Positions 43,631-48,257 of a DNA stretch of 48,257 nucleotides are shown in pieces. This DNA is from an uncultured Spartobacteria bacterium (GTDB taxonomy: Bacteria > Verrucomicrobiota > Verrucomicrobiia > Chthoniobacterales > Chthoniobacteraceae). The notes under the pieces are model-generated. The model did no database searches, was not told where the DNA came from, and worked only from the letters and a program-made list of their open reading frames with translations. The stretch lies in assembly GCA_903882875.1 (NCBI GenBank), contig CAIRYQ010000064.1, positions 1 through 48,257 on the forward strand, in the 5' to 3' direction. Each line of letters starts with the position of its first letter. Positions within the stretch are counted from its first letter, which is position 1. Both the position numbers and the translations under genes were made by a program.

Positions 43631-44212
43631 CTACGCCTTAAGCACCGGACTGGTTCCGAGACCCGAAGGCACGCTGCTGGGCTTTCCATTCTTCATCGCA
43701 TCCTCGATCAGCATCCTGAGCCGACGCGCCTGCCGCGATTTCGGATCGTTCCTCCCAAGCAAGTGACGCCGAGCGGACTCGACGCACCGCTCCTTCGTGA
43801 GCGCCTCCTCGTATTTCCCCTCGAACATCAGCGTCAGCGCCAGATTGTGCCGCGATGCAATCGCCTCCATGTGCAGGCGTCCCAGCGTCCTGTCGCGAAG
43901 AGCCATCGTGCGCCGATGCTCGACCTCGGCTCCGGCGAGATCGCCCATCGCAAAAAGCACCGCCGCGTAGTTGTTCCGGACATCGAGCGTCACCGGGGCG
44001 CACGGCCCGACCAACTTGGCCAGGCTCACCCGCGCCGCTTCAAAATCCGCCTTTGCCTCCTCAAGACGCCCGCGCGAATACTGCGCCATCGCGTGCTCGG
44101 AAAGCCGCGCAGCCTGCCACTGCAGGGCTGCATCATGCCCCGCTTCGGCCTGCCCGGAACGGCAGAGCATAGTAGTGATTCCGGCGAGGAGCAGCAGGAT
44201 GATTTTTTTCAT
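43631..44212 (-). CDS. Exported TPR-like protein
   Basis: The protein has 193 residues from ATG 44212 with a signal peptide (MKKIILLLLAGITTMLCRSG). It consists of tetratricopeptide-type helices: SEHAMAQYSRGRLEEAKADF, VRNNYAAVLFAMGDLAGAEV and ASRHNLALTLMFEGKYEEAL. This is a protein-interaction scaffold, function unknown. It diverges from the GlcF-like gene, with about 200 bp between starts. Confidence 0.8.
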   Translation of the reverse strand: MKKIILLLLAGITTMLCRSGQAEAGHDAALQWQAARLSEHAMAQYSRGRLEEAKADFEAARVSLAKLVGPCAPVTLDVRNNYAAVLFAMGDLAGAEVEHRRTMALRDRTLGRLHMEAIASRHNLALTLMFEGKYEEALTKERCVESARRHLLGRNDPKSRQARRLRMLIEDAMKNGKPSSVPSGLGTSPVLKA

Positions 44213-44418
44213 GGTACGTGAATTTTGTTTCGCGCTCATCCGACGTGTTGGTTGGGCATTCACCCGGCAAGCAGCTTGAAAAATGAGCAGGATGCAGGCC
44301 AGCCGCCAGCATCGCAAAACCGCAATTCCTGTGTCGCCTGCGCGCGGGAAATCGCGGATGTTCCCGCGCCTTGCTCCACACCATCCAACCCGAAACCCAC
44401 GGCCCGCTCGGCATCCCC

Positions 44419-45642
44419 ATGACGCGCGCCATCGAGTCATGCGTGCATTGCGGCTTCTGCCTTGCCGCCTGCCCGACGTATCGCGAACTCGGCCAGGAGA
44501 TGGACACGCCGCGCGGCCGCATCGTGCTGATGAAGCAGGTGCTCGAAGGCACGCTCCCGCTCGAAGACGCGCTGCCGCACACGGACCGCTGCCTCGGCTG
44601 CCTCGCGTGCGAGCCCGCGTGCCCGAGCGGCGTGCCGTATCGCGACCTGCTTTCCCCCTTCCGCGCGCTCGCGGAGAAAAAGCGGCGCCGCACTTTCATG
44701 GAACGCATCCGGCGCTGGCTCGTCTCCGCGACACTGCCGCATCCCGCGCGTTTCCGCATCGCCGCGTGGATGGGGAAATTCGCGCGTGAATTTGCGCCGC
44801 TGTTTCCGAAATCATTCCGCGCGATGCTCGGCCTCATCCCTGAAAGTGTGCCGCCGCGCGAATCGTGGCCCGCAGTCACGCCCGCCGTCGGCAAGCGCCG
44901 CGCGCGCGTCGCGCTGCTCACCGGCTGCGCGCAGCAAGTCCTCGCGCCGGACATCAACACCGCGACCATCGCCGTGCTCGCGCGCAACGGCATCGAGGTC
45001 GTCGTCCCGCCCGCGCAGGCGTGCTGCGGTGCGCTCGCGTGGCACGTCGGCGACATTGATTCAGCGCAGCGCTTCGCGCGGAAAAACCTCGCCGCATTTC
45101 CCGCCGACGTGGACGCGATCCTCACGAACGCCGCAGGCTGCGGCTCGGGGATGCACGAGTATCACCTCATTCTCGCCGGTACGGAGCTGGCGGATGCCGC
45201 GGAAAAATTCCGCCATCGCGTGATGGATGCCGCCGTCTTTCTTGCACGTCTCGGCGATCTCGCGCCGGTTCCCGATTCAGGAAAAATCACGCGCATCGCC
45301 GTGCATGACGCGTGTCATCTGCTGAACGCGCAGGGCATCCGCGACGAGCCGCGTGCGTTGCTCGGCGCGATTCCGGACGCACAAATCATCAACCTGCCCG
45401 ACCCGCACCTCTGCTGCGGCAGCGCGGGAACATACAACCTCGATCAGCCCGAGATCGCCGCGAGCCTCGGCGCAGCGAAAGCCCGCGCCATCGCCGCGAC
45501 ACGCGCGGATGTCGTCGCCACGGGCAACATCGGCTGCCTCACGCAACTCAAGCTGCACCTCGCAAAACAGGGCGCACAAATTCCCATCCGCCACACGATG
45601 CAGATTCTCCGCGACGCCTACGCCGGAGGCCCGCTTCCATAG
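44419..45642 (+). CDS. glcF: Glycolate oxidase iron-sulfur subunit (GlcF-like)
   Basis: The protein has 407 residues from ATG 44419; a TTG 48 bp upstream is possible but weaker. Two 4Fe-4S sites are present: CVHCGFCLAAC (Cys8, 11, 14, 18) and CLGCLACEPAC (Cys58, 61, 64, 68). Two CCG domains follow (QACCGALAWHVGD; PHLCCGSAGTYNLDQ), the pattern of GlcF, GlpC and LutA. Similarity of the opening (AIESCVHCGFCLAACPTYRE) and length favour GlcF, which passes electrons from glycolate oxidase. The flavin subunits GlcD/GlcE are not in the window. Confidence 0.87.
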   Translation: MTRAIESCVHCGFCLAACPTYRELGQEMDTPRGRIVLMKQVLEGTLPLEDALPHTDRCLGCLACEPACPSGVPYRDLLSPFRALAEKKRRRTFMERIRRWLVSATLPHPARFRIAAWMGKFAREFAPLFPKSFRAMLGLIPESVPPRESWPAVTPAVGKRRARVALLTGCAQQVLAPDINTATIAVLARNGIEVVVPPAQACCGALAWHVGDIDSAQRFARKNLAAFPADVDAILTNAAGCGSGMHEYHLILAGTELADAAEKFRHRVMDAAVFLARLGDLAPVPDSGKITRIAVHDACHLLNAQGIRDEPRALLGAIPDAQIINLPDPHLCCGSAGTYNLDQPEIAASLGAAKARAIAATRADVVATGNIGCLTQLKLHLAKQGAQIPIRHTMQILRDAYAGGPLP

Positions 45643-45657
45643 GCACGGAGAGGATGC

Positions 45658-46119
45658 TCACTGTTCGAGAATGTTCGTGAAAATCGCGCCTGCGGTCTGC
45701 TGAAATCCACCTGACGACAAGTTCCCGTCGTCAATCTTCGCATCCACCATCTCAGCCATCTCGGTCGGCGTGAAAGCGGGGCCGACCACGGAGATGCCGG
45801 CTGTGATATCGTGCGCGTCGTTATCCCAGTCCCATGCACCTCCGATCGGCGTGTCATCTGCGAAAGGGAAACTGCCGAGGTATGGGCCCATTCCCGCAGG
45901 CACCTCGCGCGAATCCGCCTCGGGCGGCCAGTCCTGATGTTCAAAACGGTACTGCTCAAATGCGCCGTTGAGCACGCGCAGGTCATTGAGAAAACGCCCC
46001 GCCCTTGCACGCTTCATCGCACGCTGCGAAGCCGGCACAGAGAGCGTGGCAAGGATGCCGATGATCGCGAGGATCACCATAATCTCGACCAGCGTGAAGC
46101 CATGCAAAGCGCGTTTCAT
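45658..46119 (-). CDS. Type IV pilin/pseudopilin-like protein
   Basis: The protein has 153 residues from ATG 46119 with the prepilin leader MKRALHGFTLVEIMVILAII. Cleavage by prepilin peptidase would be after Gly7, leaving Phe at +1 and Glu at +5. The mature C-terminal part (FLNDLRVLNGAFEQYRFEHQ; DWPPEADSREVPAGMGPYLG) resembles GspG/GspH-type pseudopilins. It stands alone between the convergent GlcF gene and accC. Other secretion or pilus genes are not in the window. Confidence 0.88.
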   Translation of the reverse strand: MKRALHGFTLVEIMVILAIIGILATLSVPASQRAMKRARAGRFLNDLRVLNGAFEQYRFEHQDWPPEADSREVPAGMGPYLGSFPFADDTPIGGAWDWDNDAHDITAGISVVGPAFTPTEMAEMVDAKIDDGNLSSGGFQQTAGAIFTNILEQ

Positions 46120-46201
46120 TGTTGCCTTGCGATTGCAGCAACGTGCGGGCCACCGGGGCTCACATCACAAATTGCTCATCTCACGTCACAGTGCGGACGA
46201 A

Positions 46202-47569
46202 CTATTTTTTCCGGAATTCCCCGCTGCGCACCTCGATCATTTTCCCGACGAAGCTCGTGTCGTACTTCCCTCGGACGAAATCCGGGTCGTGCATGATCGT
46301 CTGCTGGAAAGAGATCGTCGTCTTCACGCCGCGGATGATGTATTCGCCGAGCGCGCGCCTCATGCGGGCGATGGCGTTGTCGCGCGACGTGCCCATGGCG
46401 ATGACCTTCGCGATCATCGAGTCGTAGTACGGTGGCACCGTATAGCCCGCGTAGGCGTGCGAATCAATCCGCACGCCGCGTCCGCCGGGCGCGTAGTAGA
46501 GGTCAATGCGGCCCGGCGAAGGCTGGAAATTGTTGTATGGATCCTCCGCGTTCACGCGGCACTCGATGGCGTGGTATTTCCGCTTCGCGTGCCTGATGAA
46601 ATGCGACAGCGGCTCGCCAGCGGCGATCTTGATCTGCTCCTTCACGAGGTCCACGCCGTATGCCTCCTCGGTGATGCAATGCTCCACCTGGATGCGCGTG
46701 TTCATCTCCATGAAGTAGTAGTGGCCCTTGTCGTCCATGAGGCACTCGATGGTGCCCGCGCCGACGTAGCCGACTTCCTTCGCGAGCTTCACGCAATCCG
46801 CGCCCATCCGCTCCCGAATCGCCTCGGTCATGATCGGCGACGGCGTCTCCTCGATGATCTTCTGGTTGCGCCGCTGCATTGAGCAGTCCCGCTCGCCCAC
46901 ATGGACCACGTCGCCGTGCGTGTCGGCCATGATTTGAAATTCAATGTGGTGCGGATTCTCGATGAGCTTCTCAATGTACACCGCGCCGTTGCCAAAGGCC
47001 TTCTCCGCCTCCGCACGCGCGGCGCGGAATCCCTGCACCAGCGAGCCGTCGTTGTGCGCGGGCCTCATGCCCTTGCCGCCGCCGCCGGCGGTCGCCTTGA
47101 TCATCACGGGGTAGCCGATCTTCCGAGCGATCGCCATCGCCTCCTTTTCGCTCTCGATGATGCCGTCGCTGCCGGGCGTCACGGGCATCCCGGCGCGGCG
47201 CGCGGTGTCGCGCGCGGTGTTCTTGTCGCCCATCGCGCGGATGACCGCGGGCGGCGGCCCGATGAACTTGATGTTGCAGCTCGCGCACACCTCAGCGAAA
47301 TGCGCGTTCTCACTCAGGAATCCGTAGCCGGGATGAATCGCATCCGCATCGCCGACCTCGGCCGCGCTGATGATGCGGTCAATTTTCAAATAGCTCTGGT
47401 TGCTCGGCCCCGGCCCGATGCAGATCGCCTCGTCGGCGAGCTGGACGTGAAGCGAATCCACGTCGGCTTCCGAATAGACGGCGAGCGTTTTGATGCCCTG
47501 CTCCTTGCAGGCGCGGATGACCCGCAGGGCGATTTCGCCGCGGTTCGCGATGAGGACTTTCTTGAACAT
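46202..47569 (-). CDS. accC: Biotin carboxylase subunit of acetyl-CoA carboxylase
   Basis: The protein has 455 residues from ATG 47569 ([20 protein letters not shown]). It carboxylates biotin with ATP and bicarbonate for fatty acid synthesis. Markers are [19 protein letters not shown], the ATP-grasp glycine loop [32 protein letters not shown] and [13 protein letters not shown]. The C-terminal domain is complete. It lies downstream of accB (60 bp), the usual pairing. Confidence 0.97.
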   Translation of the reverse strand: MFKKVLIANRGEIALRVIRACKEQGIKTLAVYSEADVDSLHVQLADEAICIGPGPSNQSYLKIDRIISAAEVGDADAIHPGYGFLSENAHFAEVCASCNIKFIGPPPAVIRAMGDKNTARDTARRAGMPVTPGSDGIIESEKEAMAIARKIGYPVMIKATAGGGGKGMRPAHNDGSLVQGFRAARAEAEKAFGNGAVYIEKLIENPHHIEFQIMADTHGDVVHVGERDCSMQRRNQKIIEETPSPIMTEAIRERMGADCVKLAKEVGYVGAGTIECLMDDKGHYYFMEMNTRIQVEHCITEEAYGVDLVKEQIKIAAGEPLSHFIRHAKRKYHAIECRVNAEDPYNNFQPSPGRIDLYYAPGGRGVRIDSHAYAGYTVPPYYDSMIAKVIAMGTSRDNAIARMRRALGEYIIRGVKTTISFQQTIMHDPDFVRGKYDTSFVGKMIEVRSGEFRKK

Positions 47570-47629
47570 GGAGAGTGTGTGCGCCGGGGAGAATGTCGGC
47601 GCGGACGGAAAAGCTCCGCGGTGGATTAT

Positions 47630-48091
47630 TTACTTCGGAACGATGCGGAAAAGCGCCTGACCATACTGCACAGGCTTGCCGTTTTCGCCGACGATTTCGG
47701 CAATGGTGCCGCGGGCGTCCGCCTTGATTTCGTTCATCACTTTCATCGCCTCGATGATGCAGACGACGGTGTTCTCATCCACTTCCTGCCCGACTTTCAC
47801 GCAAGGCGGCGCATCCGGCAATGTCGCGGCGTAGAAAGTGCCGACCATCGGCGAGGCGATGTCCTTGAGGTTCGACGCGGGCGCGGATGCGGCGGGAGCC
47901 GGAGCGACCGCAGCAGGCGTGGGAGCCGGTGCCGCGACCGGCGCGGCCACGGGCACCGCATGGTGGATGACTGGCTGGAATTCGTTCCCTTTTTTCAGGG
48001 TGATCTTGAATCCTTCGCTCTCCATTTTGAAAACGGAGAGGTCGTTTTTCCTCATGAGCGCAATGATCTCTTTGATTTCTTTTAAGTCCAA
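47630..48091 (-). CDS. accB: Biotin carboxyl carrier protein of acetyl-CoA carboxylase
   Basis: The protein has 153 residues if it starts at TTG 48091 (as Met, [20 protein letters not shown]), which is where family similarity begins. The frame is open further upstream (to 48205), but that part overlaps the repeat. No strong ribosome-binding site is visible, so the start is uncertain. The biotin-acceptor lysine is Lys117 in [10 protein letters not shown] Pro/Ala-rich linker (about 46-72) joins the N-terminal helices to the biotinyl domain. It precedes accC in the same unit. Confidence 0.93.
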   Translation of the reverse strand: MDLKEIKEIIALMRKNDLSVFKMESEGFKITLKKGNEFQPVIHHAVPVAAPVAAPAPTPAAVAPAPAASAPASNLKDIASPMVGTFYAATLPDAPPCVKVGQEVDENTVVCIIEAMKVMNEIKADARGTIAEIVGENGKPVQYGQALFRIVPK

Positions 48092-48175
48092 GGTGTGAGG
48101 TGTTTTTGGGTTGAGAGGCGCGGATGCTACGGGCTGCGCGGAAAGCGGGTCAACTGCGCTTTTCCAAACGACCCT

Positions 48176-48257
48176 CCGTAGCCGCGCTTGTGAAAGCGCG
48201 GGCACACATTGTTTTGGTGACGGAAGTCAGCCCGCGCTTTCACAAGAGCGGCCACGG
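48176..48257. repeat. Inverted repeat at the window edge
   Basis: The left arm GCCGCGCTTGTGAAAGCGCG (from 48181) is matched by the reverse complement of CGCGCTTTCACAAGAGCGGC (to 48252), with one mismatch, and the flanks CCGTA/CCACGG also nearly pair. The loop is about 28 bp. It lies upstream of accB and may reach past the window edge. Confidence 0.8.

Overview
This 48.3-kb, high-GC window looks like chromosome from a Verrucomicrobiota bacterium, probably from a soil or freshwater lineage close to Spartobacteria. That placement is inferred from gene content, not from a marker-gene tree. The support is a fused LpxC-FabZ followed by LpxA (so a Gram-negative, lipid A-making cell), many large secreted proteins of families typical of the Planctomycetes-Verrucomicrobia group (DUF1501, DUF4838, FG-GAP, NHL), Tat-like leaders, a bL28 of unusual sequence, and abundant palindromic intergenic repeats. 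No rRNA or CRISPR array was seen. There is one tRNA, tRNA-Ala(GGC).

Layout. 1-7.2 kb: repeat debris, then three consecutive secreted proteins on the + strand (a pectate-lyase-like start with a lectin-like tail, a glycosidase-like TIM barrel, and a glutamine-amidotransferase-like domain joined to HEAT repeats). 7.3-12.9 kb (-): a DUF1501 sulfatase-like protein, an M81/MlrC metallopeptidase tightly paired with a HemL-like aminotransferase, and an NHL beta-propeller. 12.9-15.1 kb: a large inverted repeat and three small exported or anchored proteins. 15.3-19.1 kb (-): lpxA, lpxC-fabZ and gpmI. 19.4-23.9 kb (+): an active/inactive pair of M16 peptidases, GluQ and an ECF sigma factor, followed by tRNA-Ala. 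24.2-25.3 kb (-): a MidA-type methyltransferase.

25.4-29.1 kb is the most plastic part. A ParE/RelE toxin-antitoxin pair sits between two 97%-identical 235-bp direct repeats. Next come a lower-GC putative nuclease gene, a small OB-fold protein, and a second toxin-antitoxin pair (DUF433/DUF5615). A MITE-like element with perfect 26-bp inverted ends follows at 29.4-29.6 kb and contains a GC-alternating tract. Beside it is an 894-residue secreted protein with two GlcG/HbpS-like domains and five FG-GAP repeats.

32.4-35.7 kb (+) is housekeeping: prs, the bL25 gene, pth, rpsF and ssb. 36.3-41.8 kb (-) holds four exported enzymes that look like a catabolic set (DUF4838, SGNH hydrolase, serine hydrolase, amidohydrolase). 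41.9-43.5 kb (-) carries a CobW-family GTPase next to a conserved 67-residue protein and rpmB, with a clear intrinsic terminator between them. 43.6-48.1 kb has a TPR protein diverging from a GlcF-like Fe-S protein, then a prepilin-like protein, accC and accB. The window ends in another inverted repeat.

The best candidates for something undescribed are the GlcG-GlcG-FG-GAP protein, the repeat-flanked toxin-antitoxin/nuclease island, the MlrC-aminotransferase pair, and the repeat families that intrude on gene starts.
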